DNA of 64,000 nucleotides from JBFHFS01 sp041583495 (GCA_041583495.1 JBFHFS010000028.1:1-64000), one strand, 5' to 3'; numbered from the stretch's first letter, positions 11,101-20,499 are shown. Notes: a model not told the origin generated them from the letters alone. Numbers and translations are program-made.

Positions 11101-11518
11101 TAATACCATACAGGGAGGTAAAGATTATTACAAAGGTACCGATTCTCTTCCTTTGGGATCAACAAAAACAACCACGGAACGTTATGCTTACTCAAATGTT
11201 CCTTCAGGTGGATGGGATTACTGGATGCCCGACAACACCGATGCCCGTTTCCGCCGCCTCGATACCTATGCATCTTACAACCCGGACCGCTACATGCAAC
11301 GTAACTTCATTCGTTTGCAAGATGTTTCGCTTTCCTATAACATCCCTAAAAGAGTGATTAACAAACTCGATATTAGCAATTTTAAGGTTTTTGTAAGTGG
11401 AAAGAACCTGGTCACCATAACCAAATGGAGAGGCTGGGATCCGGAAACAGGACAAGGATATGAGTTGGGAACACCATTGATGAAGAACTGGACAATCGGT
11501 GTAAATGTTGAATTTTAA
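8147..11518 (+). CDS. SusC-like TonB-dependent receptor with STN signalling domain
   Basis: 1,123 residues, outer-membrane glycan importer and sensor. A long N-terminus precedes the signal peptide (hydrophobic about 23-40). I keep the first ATG because this type of SusC commonly carries such an extension. Domains: STN (about 48-110, KVKDSSIKNALLEIE), carboxypeptidase-like beta-sandwich (about 137-220, PGVTVLVKGT), plug (about 225-345, VVAIGYGTMRKSDLTGAV, LVVVDGAIYRG) and a 22-strand barrel ending in WTIGVNVEF. The STN domain marks it as the ligand-sensing partner of the FecR/ECF pair. SusD starts 13 bases after the stop, so the two are co-transcribed. Confidence 0.95.
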   Translation: MKNFSDRGKILNKIRPSKLFLIMKLVIFFICFTTFGAMASNSYSQDTKLSLKVKDSSIKNALLEIESKSEFFFLYNNHLVDVEKRVNLNVNDKKVSEVLDILFEGQDVNFSIMDKQIIISPSSITQTAETFQSQVTGKVTDEFGDPLPGVTVLVKGTLTGTVTDMDGIFSLNVSPDKVLVFTFIGMKATEVLVGNQSIINVTLQADAIGLDEVVAIGYGTMRKSDLTGAVVSVDVEKMAELSNVSVMQSMQGSVAGLNVGAVDASGESPTISIRGQSTISSGSSANEPLVVVDGAIYRGSIIDINASDIASVDILKDASSAAIYGSQATNGVILITTKSGVEDSGKPTISYSGSYTLQTPSKELTPMKADEFTDFLWDAYWFEGSHLAGDGDYLEENPDWDLTSILSTPDMAEGYENGVDHSLWDKIAGNGYINKQNISIRGKTKKFGYFFSGGLTDVQGYLTNDTYTKYNYRMNLDAEINNWLKVGMESFYTRSDYSGVEPNTAPAWNLHPWSPIYDDKGDPLTVLQDVWYNPLLTVQQDDYDMRGNLFGNIHADIQLPIKGLSYRINFSQNYRTKDHYYFDDDGADYTGYGSRQHYIWSEYAADNILTYTRIFNKVHNINATLVYGVEKEKYEYSSMEAEDFSDTSLGYDGLEYGNSEKYSISSGHEKETSLYSMARVAYNYSNKYLITGTVRRDGYSGFGEDDKFGVFPSVALGWVASEEAFVKNNLPWADYLKLRVSYGSTGRRAVDAYDTQSSVSSSYAYAYGDLASASLVQYNDGLVNSSLGWETTTGINLGLDFAVLNSRIHGNIEYYRNDTKDALYQISIPLMTGFSNISTNIGSVANKGIELTLGAMIVKNRDFSWNASVNFSRNRNWIKSILGQDDDGDGVEDNLATSELFIGEPTNVVYDYNIIGMWQLDDTDIPTGFYAGTYKIEDVSGPDGEPDGSYSSTYDKKILGYEDPSYRMGIANTFTYKNFSLYTFINTIQGGKDYYKGTDSLPLGSTKTTTERYAYSNVPSGGWDYWMPDNTDARFRRLDTYASYNPDRYMQRNFIRLQDVSLSYNIPKRVINKLDISNFKVFVSGKNLVTITKWRGWDPETGQGYELGTPLMKNWTIGVNVEF

Positions 11519-11531
11519 AAATGAATAGATA

Positions 11532-13217
11532 ATGAAAAAATTTAAATATTTAATAACAATATTGCTGTTCACCTTTGTTTTCTCCTCATGCGATGAAGAG
11601 GAATGGTTGGAAGAAAGTGTGTATGACTTTTATAGTACAGAAAATTCATACACAACCTACGATCAGTTCAATGCTGCAGTAACCTATTTGTATTGGCAGG
11701 CCGATAAATACACCGTTAGAGCAGGAGCAGCCGGAATGTATATATTCCAATATACCTCCGATATTGCTTTCGATTCCAACGGGATATATCACGCCTTGAA
11801 CTCATACGCAGATGCTATTGTGCCTGACAATTCCTCTATAAAAACCTTCTGGACAAGGTGGTACCAGATAATTTATAATGCCAATGTGATTTTGGATAGG
11901 ATTGATGGCGAAGACACCGAGTTCGACTCGGAAGAAGACCGTACTACCCTGAAAGCAGAAGCACGCTTTTTCAGAGCTTTTGCCTACCGCATGCTGGCCA
12001 TTCAGTTTGGCGGAGTGCCTCTTGTGCTGGAAGAAATTACTACGGTAAAGCGGGATTTTGTGCGTTCATCATTAGACGAGACTCTGGCTCAAATTGTTAC
12101 TGACCTGACATACGCCGCTGAAAACCTTCCTTCGGTTGACGAACTTTCCGAAGAGCGACTTCCAAACGCTGCTGCCTACCACCTCTTAACCGAGATTTAC
12201 ATCATGCAGGAAGATTACGACAGCGCCATCGCGGCAGCCTCTGAAGTAATTGATAGTGGCGATTTTGCGTTGATGACCCAACGCTTTGGAGCACGTGTTG
12301 ATGAAGATGGGGATGTATTCTGGGATCTGTTCCGTGAAGGCAACCAAAACAGAAGCTCTTATGGAAATACAGAATCCATTTGGGTAGCACAATCCAATTA
12401 TGGCACTGAGGCTGAACTCTATACCTATATTTCGGGTTATTTAACTCCAAGATATTGGGCCCTTTCCGGAATTAACGATGGAAAAGGTTTATTTGTCGGA
12501 CCTACCGATATCTACGCAGGTAGAGGGATTGGTTGGATGGTGCCTACAGATTATATGCTTTATGATATTTGGGAAGATGACCCTACCGATATGAGATGCT
12601 CTCAATACAATATCATGTACGATATCAAAGCCAACAACCCTGAATCAGAATATTACGGGCAGTATATTGTGGAAAATAATGCTTTCGATAATAACATGGC
12701 AACTGGTGGAAATAACCAGTATGGTAAATGGTGGACCGCAATTAACACCAAGGTAACTACCATTGGGAATTACCCCGATGAATATTATGTAGACACTGAA
12801 ACCGGCGAGGTAACCAACAGCAGCATGGCTTCGTATCAGGATATTTACCAGTTCCGTTTGGCAGAAACGTATTTGTTGCGTGCCGAGGCTTACTGGAGAA
12901 ACGGAGAATCGCAAAACGCTGCCGACGATATCAACGTGGTTAGAGCAAGAGCCGGTGCAGTGCTGGTTGATGCAGGCAATGTGGACGAAGATTACATCCT
13001 GGACGAAAGAGCCCGCGAATTAAACTTCGAAGAATTCAGATCCCTTACTCTGGCTCGTATGGGCCTAGTTGACGACAGGTTGCCGATTTACAACCCAATG
13101 TACAATGGAACCTATTCAAGCAACGGCGTTTCTGATTACCATAACCTCTATCCAATTCCTCAGACCGAGATAGAAAACAACACCGAGGCTGTATTGGAAC
13201 AGAACCCTGGTTATTAA
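11532..13217 (+). CDS. SusD/RagB-like glycan-binding lipoprotein
   Basis: 561 residues. Lipobox Cys20 (FVFSSC) followed by acidic residues (DEEE) fits a surface-exposed lipoprotein export signal. N-terminal TPR-like SusD part (about 30-230: RTTLKAEARFFRAFAYRML, ERLPNAAAYHLLTEIY) and C-terminal RagB/SusD part (about 330-561: FRLAETYLLRAEAYWRNG, ARELNFEEFRSLTLARM, YPIPQTEIENN). It would form the lid of the SusC channel. A terminator follows at 13265-13306. No SusE/F-like gene follows. Confidence 0.95.
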   Translation: MKKFKYLITILLFTFVFSSCDEEEWLEESVYDFYSTENSYTTYDQFNAAVTYLYWQADKYTVRAGAAGMYIFQYTSDIAFDSNGIYHALNSYADAIVPDNSSIKTFWTRWYQIIYNANVILDRIDGEDTEFDSEEDRTTLKAEARFFRAFAYRMLAIQFGGVPLVLEEITTVKRDFVRSSLDETLAQIVTDLTYAAENLPSVDELSEERLPNAAAYHLLTEIYIMQEDYDSAIAAASEVIDSGDFALMTQRFGARVDEDGDVFWDLFREGNQNRSSYGNTESIWVAQSNYGTEAELYTYISGYLTPRYWALSGINDGKGLFVGPTDIYAGRGIGWMVPTDYMLYDIWEDDPTDMRCSQYNIMYDIKANNPESEYYGQYIVENNAFDNNMATGGNNQYGKWWTAINTKVTTIGNYPDEYYVDTETGEVTNSSMASYQDIYQFRLAETYLLRAEAYWRNGESQNAADDINVVRARAGAVLVDAGNVDEDYILDERARELNFEEFRSLTLARMGLVDDRLPIYNPMYNGTYSSNGVSDYHNLYPIPQTEIENNTEAVLEQNPGY

Positions 13218-13264
13218 GACCCAATAAAATCGTTCTAAATAAAGATCGATAGAAAAATGAAGAA

Positions 13265-13306
13265 GTAGGGCAGATAATTTATTTTATTCTGCCCTACCCT
13301 TTTTTT
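13265..13306 (+). terminator. Strong terminator after susD
   Basis: Perfect 10-bp inverted repeat GTAGGGCAGA (13265-13274) and its complement (13288-13297), 13-base loop, then a T run to 13306. It separates the SusCD transcript from the enzyme genes. Confidence 0.9.
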
Positions 13307-13383
13307 AAACAAGTAGAGCCCAAACCCGATTGAAAAATTACGGCTCTTTGGCACAATCAAAAAGTAAAATTTAGTCATTTCTA

Positions 13384-13799
13384 ATGTTAAAAAGGTTCAA
13401 ATATTTTATAACCCTCGTATTCATTCTTTATCCTGCGTTTTATACACTTGCCGCAGAAAAGATAGTATCCCTTTATTAAGAGCAAACATTCAACCCAAAA
13501 GCTCAAAACATACTGTGTTCAACGATTCTTTAGGCCCGTTTACACTTTCGTGTCATCCAATAGATAAACTCAAAGTTTCGGCCAGGGGTTTTATTTCCCA
13601 GAACGTAAAAATTGACGAAAAGATAAAAGTCCTTTTTGTGAATTTAAATTTAAATCCGGGCCCCAAAAACCTGGAAAAGGCAATCGCTTATGCCCCGACT
13701 ACAGACCGGGCCTATTTAGTATCCGCAACCTCGGCATACGAATTCAGAGGCGCTAATGAAGTGGTTCCTCGCCCAATCCAAAGGCCGAAGCCAAAATAG
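13384..13799 (+). pseudogene. Remnant of a small secreted protein, frameshifted
   Basis: An ATG at 13384 opens a convincing Sec signal peptide (MLKRFKYFITLVF, ending YTLAAEK) but the frame stops at 13477-13479. The next frame is open across the same place and runs to a stop at 13797-13799. Adding one A in the AAAA run near 13457-13460 would fuse the two into about 138 residues. I do not recognise the mature part (LGPFTLSCHPIDKLKV, NLNPGPKNLEKAIAYAPTTD); it could be the remains of a longer enzyme or a one-base assembly error. It lies between susD and a sulfatase. Confidence 0.35.
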
Positions 13800-14212
13800 G
13801 GCCTGCCCATAAAATCGAGCGTTTGAGTCTACCCACATCAGTGCCATTTAAAGGCACCGAACACCTAAAAAAGGAGAAAAATGACCAACACTTTACCAAA
13901 AAGAATTACAGGCAGAAACCAAAAAAAAATTACCTGACCACAAAAAACATGTGCAAAATCTTTCATTTTCGTTAACAAATCCACTTTTGAATATTATATT
14001 TGAAACTTCTTCTAAGATGGGCCAAAATAATTACTGCCAAAATCAGAGACAGGAAATCGAAAGCAAGACAAAAATACACCTTAAAACAGACAATCGTAAA
14101 CCAATCACCCATAACATTACATTTGAGAACATTAGAAATACAAGTCACATTCCTTCAAATCCTTTTCCCATCCAAACCATAGGTTATTTGGGATAACAAA
14201 CGAATAATTAAT
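13800..14212. other. Intergenic region before the second sulfatase
   Basis: 413 AT-rich bases. Apart from the TATATTTG box at 13995-14002 I see no gene, terminator or repeat. Short frames starting near 13951 and 14000 lack coding character. Confidence 0.45.
13995..14002 (+). promoter_or_regulatory. -7 box TATATTTG, candidate promoter
   Basis: Perfect match to TAnnTTTG; the only upstream candidate is TTTC at 13967-13970, 24 bases before it. It would give a leader of about 200 bases for the sulfatase at 14213. Confidence 0.3.
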
Positions 14213-15907
14213 ATGACATTCTTAAGACTTACTCTTGCCCTGATTGGGTTTACCCTTTTAAGTTTTTGTTCACATGCTCAACAACCCAATGTGCTGTTGA
14301 TCTTAACCGATAACCAAAGCTATTACGAACTAAGTGCCAATGGCCACGAAATTGTAAAAACACCCAACATCGACAAATTTGCCGACCAGGGAATCGTCTT
14401 TGACAACTTTTATGCAACCCCTTATTGTTCGCCCAGCCGCGCGGAACTGCTTACGGGCCGCTATGCGTTAAGATACGGGATACACAACACCGTGGGAGGC
14501 GTCTCTATTCTTCCAACCTCAGAAACCCCGGTCTCCGACATCCTGAAAAAAGCAGGCTATACCTGTGGCATTGTGGGCAAATGGCATCTTGGTAATGAAT
14601 ATCCTTATAACCCACTTTCGCGTGGCTTCGATTATTCCTTTATTCACGACGGAGGCGGAATAGGCCAGCTACCCGATTATTATGGAAACACGCATATTGA
14701 CGCCCATTATAATGACTCGGGAAAAATGGTCCCCTCTCGTGGCTTTTCATCAGATGTACTGTTCAACAAAGCCAGCCAATTCATTAAAGCCAATCGGGAT
14801 AAACCCTTCTTCTGTTTTGTATCCACCCCGGCCGTCCATGCCCCCTGGCAAGGCCACCCCGAAAAGCTGAAGGAACTTCAGGAACGGGGAGTTCAGGCTT
14901 CAGATAAAGACTTAGCCCTCTATTCTATGATTGAGAATATTGACGACAATGTGGGACAAATACTTGAGCAACTCGATTCCCTGAATCTTGCCCAAAACAC
15001 CCTTGTAATAATCGCCACCGATCAAGGTGGACGCTACCGGGGGTTACCAAACCCACCCGAAGTGGACCTGTACGGATTACCCGACCATGTATTTGACTTT
15101 CGCCATAAAGTTTTTTGCATGATGAAACTCCCGGATCAACAACAGAATCCCTATAAGTCAACAGCACTCACCGGAATAATAGATATTGCCCCCACCATAT
15201 TGGATCTTTGCGGACTGGAGATTCCGGAAAACATGGATGGAAAAAGCCTGAAACCGCTCATCACCCAACAAAAAGAGTGGAACTCCGACCGGACATTGAT
15301 TGTGCAGTGCCCCCGAAGCAGAAAACGGGAGAAAAACGTTAACAGCTCCGTAAAGACCTCCAAATGGCGTTTGGTGGATGGCAAACTTCTTTTTGATGCA
15401 ACAAAGGATCCTTACCAATTAAAGGATGTTGCCTCTCAATACCCGGAAATCGTAGACTCCCTCAATTCTTTTTATAATGCTTTTTGGGAGAGCCTCCCCG
15501 AAAAGCCGGTTTTAGCACGTCATATCCTGGGCGCTAAAGAAGGAGGGGAAATACGCTTAAACGCTATGGACTGGTATAAGGGGGGCAACCCACACTCACA
15601 GGCCCAACTGGAATGGAAATATAATAATGGCATCTGGCCGGTAACCATAGTCCAACCAGGACAATACCGATTCGAATTACGAAGTTTCCCCCGCGAGCAT
15701 CCCAAAGCCATTTCGGCCGAAAAAGCGAGCCTAAAAATTGGAGAAAAAGAGCTCTCCAAAAACATAGACCCCACTCTTGAAAGGGTTATATTTGAGCTGG
15801 AGTTGAAAGAAGGGCAGTACGATTTTTCAACCACCTTCGAATCCGGCTCTGATGATAAAAACAAAAAATCATGGAACGCCAATTTCGTCTATATTAAACA
15901 CTTATAA
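14213..15907 (+). CDS. Secreted arylsulfatase-like Cys-type sulfatase
   Basis: 564 residues. Sec signal peptide (hydrophobic 3-18, probable cleavage after HAQ at 23). The signature CSPSRAELLTG places the formylglycine Cys at 72; it is the canonical C-x-P-S-R form. Other family motifs are LLILTDNQ (first metal site), GIVGKWHLGNE and NTLVIIATDQGG; that last one has DQ where most sulfatases have DN. A C-terminal beta-rich extension (about 430-564) is longer than the minimal fold. It acts on sulfated glycans in the periplasm or outside. The GH2 gene starts 40 bases after its stop, so the two are probably one transcript. Confidence 0.9.
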   Translation: MTFLRLTLALIGFTLLSFCSHAQQPNVLLILTDNQSYYELSANGHEIVKTPNIDKFADQGIVFDNFYATPYCSPSRAELLTGRYALRYGIHNTVGGVSILPTSETPVSDILKKAGYTCGIVGKWHLGNEYPYNPLSRGFDYSFIHDGGGIGQLPDYYGNTHIDAHYNDSGKMVPSRGFSSDVLFNKASQFIKANRDKPFFCFVSTPAVHAPWQGHPEKLKELQERGVQASDKDLALYSMIENIDDNVGQILEQLDSLNLAQNTLVIIATDQGGRYRGLPNPPEVDLYGLPDHVFDFRHKVFCMMKLPDQQQNPYKSTALTGIIDIAPTILDLCGLEIPENMDGKSLKPLITQQKEWNSDRTLIVQCPRSRKREKNVNSSVKTSKWRLVDGKLLFDATKDPYQLKDVASQYPEIVDSLNSFYNAFWESLPEKPVLARHILGAKEGGEIRLNAMDWYKGGNPHSQAQLEWKYNNGIWPVTIVQPGQYRFELRSFPREHPKAISAEKASLKIGEKELSKNIDPTLERVIFELELKEGQYDFSTTFESGSDDKNKKSWNANFVYIKHL

Positions 15908-15947
15908 AAAAACACCTTTTGAAACCCCATTTCCAAAACAATAACAA

Positions 15948-18437
15948 ATGAAAACCATGAGCATCCTTAAGAGTATCAGTCTGCTGTTCATCGCTTCTGT
16001 TTGCTTTAGCTGTGCACCTAAAACAGCTGATTCGACTCCCCGAAAGAAAGTAAATTTCGATTTCGACTGGAAATTCACCAAAGGTGATTTCCCCGAAGCC
16101 GCTCAAACCGACTTTGACGACAGCCAATGGCAACAAATTGACGTACCCCACGACTGGAGCATCACCGATACATTTTCTAAAGAAAACCCGTCGGGCAACT
16201 CAGGAGCCTTTGCGACCGGAGGAATTGGGTGGTATCGGAAAACCTTTTCGTTGGATAACATCGATGCCGACTCAGAAGTCCACATCCAATTTGGAGGTGT
16301 TTATATGAATAGTGAGGTGTGGATTAACGGCCATCACCTGGGCAAACGACCTTATGGCTACATCAGTTTCAGCTACAATTTATCCCCCTACCTCAAATTT
16401 GGGGAGGAAAATACCCTGGCCGTTCGCGTAGATAACGAACAGCAGCCCAGTGCACGTTGGTACACCGGTGCCGGCATCTACCGACACGTTTGGCTGGTTA
16501 CAACCGACCAGTTACACCTTGCCCCGCATAGTTTGTTTGCCACTACTAAATCGGTAACCAACGACTCGGCGTTGCTGGAGATAAGTGCCACGATTGAAAA
16601 CAACTACGAAAAGGACCACTCTTTTTGTCTAAAAAACGACCTGTACTCACCTCAGGGCGAATTGATTGCCAGCTTTCAGACGTCGGCTAATGTCCTGGCC
16701 TCAGCAAGCCAGAAAGTCGTTCAAAGTCTTACGGTAAAAAATCCGGACTTATGGTCACCCGACAGCCCCAACCTATATCGGCTAAAAACCTCTGTCACCG
16801 ATAAATCAAAGGTGTACGATAATCTGGAGACAAATATTGGCATCCGAACCTTCAGCTTTTCGGCCGACACCGGCTTTGTGTTAAACGGAAAAAGCATGAA
16901 GTTCCAAGGGGTCAATAACCACAGCGACCTGGGCGCTTTAGGCGCAGCCCTGAATAACCGGGTGCTGGAGCGCCGTCTTGAAATATTGAAAGAAATGGGT
17001 TGTAATGCCATCCGAACCGCTCATAATCCGCCCAGCGAAGAGCTGCTCGACCTGTGCGACAAAATGGGCTTCATGGTGATGGACGAAGCCTTCGACGAAT
17101 GGCTCGAATCCTGGCCCTTTGGCGGAATCAAAAAACCCCAGGGAAAAGCCAAATATGGCTATCACCTCTACTTTGACGAATGGGCCGAGAAAGACCTGAC
17201 CGATTTAATCCGTAGGGACCGCAACCATCCATCCATCATCCTCTGGAGTGTGGGCAACGAAATACCCGATGCCTGCTTCGAGGTAGGTACCGAACGGTTA
17301 AAAAAATTAATGGCCGTGGTCAGAAAAGAAGATCCTACCCGCCCAATTACCTGCGGAATTACCCACATGCACCTGGCCAACGAAACGGGATTTGCCAGCG
17401 CACTCGACATTACCGGCTACAACGGTGGCGGGGGCTCCTGTTTTATGTATGAAAAAGACCATGAGACCTACCCCGAACGAAAGTTCATCGCAACCGAAGT
17501 GCCCCACTCGTTTCAAACAAGAGGCGTCTATCAGTCGCAATCGTGGTACCGGGGCCAAAACCCTCTGGGCGGCATCATGAAAGTCCCCAACCTCTCTGAA
17601 AAAGAGGTTTTTCCCGCCGTCCCAAAATATTACAGCTCCTCCTACGACAATGCTATGGTAAGAATATCGGCCAGAGATTCCTGGAGAAGAACACGCGACT
17701 TCCCCTATATGGCCGGAGAATTCAGATGGACCGGCTTCGATTACCTGGGTGAATCCATGTTTGGGTGGCCTGCCAAATTGTGGAACTTTGGAATCATCGA
17801 CATGTGCGGATTCCCTAAAGACACTTACTATTTCTACCAAAGCCAGTGGACCACCGAGCCCATGGTCCATATTCTCCCCCACTGGAACTGGAAAGGCCTG
17901 GAGGGCAAAAAAATCCCTGTGGTAGCCTACTCCAATTGCGAGAGTGTCGAGCTCTTCCTGGATGGGAAATCCCTGGGCGAGAAAAAAATGGGTGACAAAA
18001 TGGATTTGGTGTGGCAAGTCCCCTACAAACCTGGTATCTTAATAGCAAAAGGAAAAAATAAGGGCCAGGTAGTGTGCGAAAAAGAAATTGCCACCGCAGA
18101 TAAGCCTGCAAAAATTGAAATGCTGGCCGACCGGGCCATCATCCGTGCCGACCGCCAGGATGTCGTTCATTTGGAAGTGAATGTTCTGGATGCACAAAAC
18201 CGATTTGTTCCCGATGCATCCAATAAAATCACTTTTTCAGTGGCAGGGGATGCAAGCATTTTGGGTATCGACAATGGCGATCCGTTAAACCAGGCAAGTT
18301 TTGTTGGAAACGAAATCACTACCTTCAACGGAAAATGCCTGCTTATTGTCAAATCCAACGGGAATCCGGGAGAACTCAACATAACGGCTGAATCAGAAGG
18401 ACTGGAGACCTCGGTTGTAAATGTTAAGATGAAATAA
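15948..18437 (+). CDS. GH2 beta-galactosidase-like lipoprotein
   Basis: 829 residues. Lipobox Cys22 (CFSC). N-terminal sugar-binding jelly roll (about 35-190, with DVPHDWSI and GGIGWYRKTF), immunoglobulin-like domain (about 195-300), TIM barrel (about 305-610) and a C-terminal beta domain. Predicted acid/base Glu438 in WSVGNEIPD; predicted nucleophile Glu517 in FIATEVPHSFQTRG, at the place where relatives have SETAS. GEFRWTGFDYLGE at 591-603 is typical of the bacterial beta-galactosidase branch of GH2. It would release terminal beta-galactose; beta-glucuronidase is less likely. Confidence 0.9.
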   Translation: MKTMSILKSISLLFIASVCFSCAPKTADSTPRKKVNFDFDWKFTKGDFPEAAQTDFDDSQWQQIDVPHDWSITDTFSKENPSGNSGAFATGGIGWYRKTFSLDNIDADSEVHIQFGGVYMNSEVWINGHHLGKRPYGYISFSYNLSPYLKFGEENTLAVRVDNEQQPSARWYTGAGIYRHVWLVTTDQLHLAPHSLFATTKSVTNDSALLEISATIENNYEKDHSFCLKNDLYSPQGELIASFQTSANVLASASQKVVQSLTVKNPDLWSPDSPNLYRLKTSVTDKSKVYDNLETNIGIRTFSFSADTGFVLNGKSMKFQGVNNHSDLGALGAALNNRVLERRLEILKEMGCNAIRTAHNPPSEELLDLCDKMGFMVMDEAFDEWLESWPFGGIKKPQGKAKYGYHLYFDEWAEKDLTDLIRRDRNHPSIILWSVGNEIPDACFEVGTERLKKLMAVVRKEDPTRPITCGITHMHLANETGFASALDITGYNGGGGSCFMYEKDHETYPERKFIATEVPHSFQTRGVYQSQSWYRGQNPLGGIMKVPNLSEKEVFPAVPKYYSSSYDNAMVRISARDSWRRTRDFPYMAGEFRWTGFDYLGESMFGWPAKLWNFGIIDMCGFPKDTYYFYQSQWTTEPMVHILPHWNWKGLEGKKIPVVAYSNCESVELFLDGKSLGEKKMGDKMDLVWQVPYKPGILIAKGKNKGQVVCEKEIATADKPAKIEMLADRAIIRADRQDVVHLEVNVLDAQNRFVPDASNKITFSVAGDASILGIDNGDPLNQASFVGNEITTFNGKCLLIVKSNGNPGELNITAESEGLETSVVNVKMK

Positions 18438-18636
18438 CCATGGAAAATTGAGCCTGCTCCGAAAAGTAAAACACCCCTAAATCCCCATGAGGGAACTTTT
18501 TGTTGTCATTGATCTCCACCTGATTCCCCTTAAGGAGCTAGGTGTAAAAAAGTTGAAAATCAATGACCTCCGGCTTCTCGGAGTGGACTCAAAATTTTAT
18601 TATTCAATTTTCATATAAGTTATGGCAAGGGCAGCT

Positions 18637-18744
18637 AAATTATAAACACATGAAACGAGCATGTAAAAGTTATTTCAAACAGGGGGACTATTATAAGCGA
18701 GTTACATCGAATACCTTAAAAAATTAACAATTATAATGAGATGA
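18637..18744 (+). repeat. Repeat R2, copy A
   Basis: About 108 bases, matched at 23093-23202. Both copies contain a short frame that begins MKRACK and shares SNT near its end; here it is 18650-18727, 25 codons. The differences between copies keep the frame open, which may mean a translated leader or decaying coding sequence. In this copy R2 runs straight into R1. Confidence 0.6.
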
Positions 18745-18985
18745 AAGCTGTAAAGCCCAAACTTGTAGAACAGTTAAAGATGTTTGAATGGTGCCGTAGG
18801 CACAGAATAGGGGTAGAATATGTATTATAGGAATAGAATTCCGTCCCGGATGGAACGGGACACATTATTGCCAATCGTTCTGCTACCCACATTGAATCCC
18901 TAACGGGATTTTGACCTGACAGGCCTGGTTGTCGAACAACTCCTTATCGTGTGGCCAGTTTTTCTCTCGAACGGATTTTTGGCCA
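18741..18985 (+). repeat. Repeat R1, copy A (REP-like, hairpin-rich)
   Basis: First of three copies (others near 20661 and 22780). Contains GTGCCGTAGGCAC (18791-18803, self-complementary arms), GTCCCG/CGGGAC arms at 18843-18861, and AATCCC..GGGATT at 18895-18910. GGGTAG at 18811 and CTACCC at 18883 form an inverted pair around the central hairpin. The GTAG/CTAC bases next to hairpins resemble REP elements mobilised by RAYT (TnpA_REP) transposases; that link is inference. Confidence 0.7.
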
Positions 18986-19065
18986 TGTCCCCGAAAAAAT
19001 ATCGGGGCCGCCTATCCCCTATGGGGTGACAAAATAGTGGCAAATGAAGATAAATTATAAACAAG

Positions 19066-20499
19066 ATGAAATCAAGATTTATAAAATTACACCTATTGGC
19101 CCTGGTATTGATCTCCTTTCCGGGGTCACAAAACCTTATGGCTCAGACGTCCTGGAAACTGAATAAAGCCAAATTGAGTTACATCGATCTATCAGACGAT
19201 GCTCAAATTTCGGCCCAACCGGTAAAAACCAAAAAACTTAAATTAGAAGAAATAAACAGCAGCCCGGAGGGGGTAATAACCATTCATCTGAACACCATTA
19301 TCCATGCCAACCTGACCGGAATTGGCGGTGCCTTTAACGAACAAGGCGGTGAAGCCTTTATGAGCCTGTCTGAAGAAAAACGTAAAGCACTGGCAGAAGC
19401 ACTTTTTAACCCAACTAAAGGCTCAGGGTTCTCCTTATGCCGCACGGCCATAGGCTCTTCCGACTTTGGATTAACCGCCTACAGTTACAGCGAGACACCC
19501 GAAGATTATGAGATGAAACATTTTTCGGTGGAAAGAGATACCAAATCGGTGATTCCCTTTATTCTGGCGGCCAAGGCCGAAAACCCCGATTTAGTCATGT
19601 TTGCTTCCCCCTGGAGCCCTCCGGGTTGGATGAAAGTTTCAGGAAAAATGGACGGAGGGAAAGCATCCCCCGAAACCAATATCCTTAGAGCAACGCCTGA
19701 AATTTATCGGGCTTATGCCTTGTATTTTTCCAAATATGTGCAGGAATATGCCAAACAGGGTGTAACCATCCATCGTTTGGTGGTTCAAAACGAAACCGAC
19801 ATGAATCCGCCCTATCCAGGATGTGATATGAAGCCCGAAGAAATGGCCCATTTAATTACCAATTACATTAATCCCCAATTTGCTAATGATGAAATTGCCA
19901 CCGAGGTCTGGGCGGGTTCTTTCCGGGGCAAACGATCGGATGCACAAAACTTCATGAAGCTTGATAATGCAGAGGATGCGGTTGGCGTTGGGCTGCAATA
20001 TTGCCCCCCATTGGTATTGAAGGAACTCAAAGAGAACCATCCCAACCTGAAAATGATGCATACAGAGGGTAGTTGTGAGAATGGGGATAACTCCATGGCC
20101 CAGGCACGCAAACGTTTTGGTGAAATGGCTTCCTGGATCAACTCGGGCTGCGAAAATTACTGTTTCTGGAATATCGCCCTCAACGAAACCAGCACCAGCG
20201 GCTGGGATTGGAAACAGAACAGCCTCATTAACATCGACAGAAATAGCGGAGACGTTACCTATAATCCCGACTATGCTCCCGTTAGTTTATTGAGTCGCTA
20301 CATTCGTCCCGGCGATCAATCGTTAAAAGTTGAAACCAAAAAAGGTGCTGCTCTGGCGATTCGTAATGCCGATCGTTTGGTTGTTTTTCTTCAAAACAAT
20401 GAAAAAACACCCGCAACGCGGTATCTGAATATAGAGGGAAAGACCTATGCTGCCGAAGTTCCTGCGCAAAGCTTGTGTGCCCTGGTATTTAAAGATTAA
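19066..20499 (+). CDS. GH30 family glycoside hydrolase
   Basis: 477 residues. Sec signal peptide (hydrophobic about 9-20, cleavage after LMAQ around 27). A (beta/alpha)8 barrel with short beta-sandwich, as in glucosylceramidase-like GH30. Motifs: GGAFNEQGGE (88-96), ASPWSPPGWMK (180-190), acid/base Glu243 in VVQNETDMN, nucleophile Glu334 in MHTEGSC. Known GH30 activities include beta-glucosidase, beta-1,6-glucanase, beta-xylosidase and beta-fucosidase, so exact substrate is open. Flanked on both sides by R1 repeats. Confidence 0.9.
   Translation: MKSRFIKLHLLALVLISFPGSQNLMAQTSWKLNKAKLSYIDLSDDAQISAQPVKTKKLKLEEINSSPEGVITIHLNTIIHANLTGIGGAFNEQGGEAFMSLSEEKRKALAEALFNPTKGSGFSLCRTAIGSSDFGLTAYSYSETPEDYEMKHFSVERDTKSVIPFILAAKAENPDLVMFASPWSPPGWMKVSGKMDGGKASPETNILRATPEIYRAYALYFSKYVQEYAKQGVTIHRLVVQNETDMNPPYPGCDMKPEEMAHLITNYINPQFANDEIATEVWAGSFRGKRSDAQNFMKLDNAEDAVGVGLQYCPPLVLKELKENHPNLKMMHTEGSCENGDNSMAQARKRFGEMASWINSGCENYCFWNIALNETSTSGWDWKQNSLINIDRNSGDVTYNPDYAPVSLLSRYIRPGDQSLKVETKKGAALAIRNADRLVVFLQNNEKTPATRYLNIEGKTYAAEVPAQSLCALVFKD

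Larger units (their letters stand above)
18438..19065. other. Repeat-containing intergenic region
   Basis: 628 bases between GH2 and GH30. It holds an AT-rich TTCAATTTTC element near 18602, repeat R2 copy A and repeat R1 copy A. A small CTCCG/CGGAG hairpin lies at about 18570-18585. No RNA gene was recognised. Confidence 0.6.

Noticed and set aside
13951..14196. Short plus-strand frames before the second sulfatase
   Set aside because: Non-ATG or weak start, AT-rich low-complexity product, overlapping frames, no signal or domain.
17307..18017. 236-codon minus-strand frame
   Set aside because: Antisense shadow of the GH2 gene, which has full catalytic motifs on the plus strand.
18741..18840. 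Reading frame at the start of R1 copy A (MKAVKPKL...)
   Set aside because: Open only in copy A; copies B and C have early stops at the same place, so it is unlikely to be coding.
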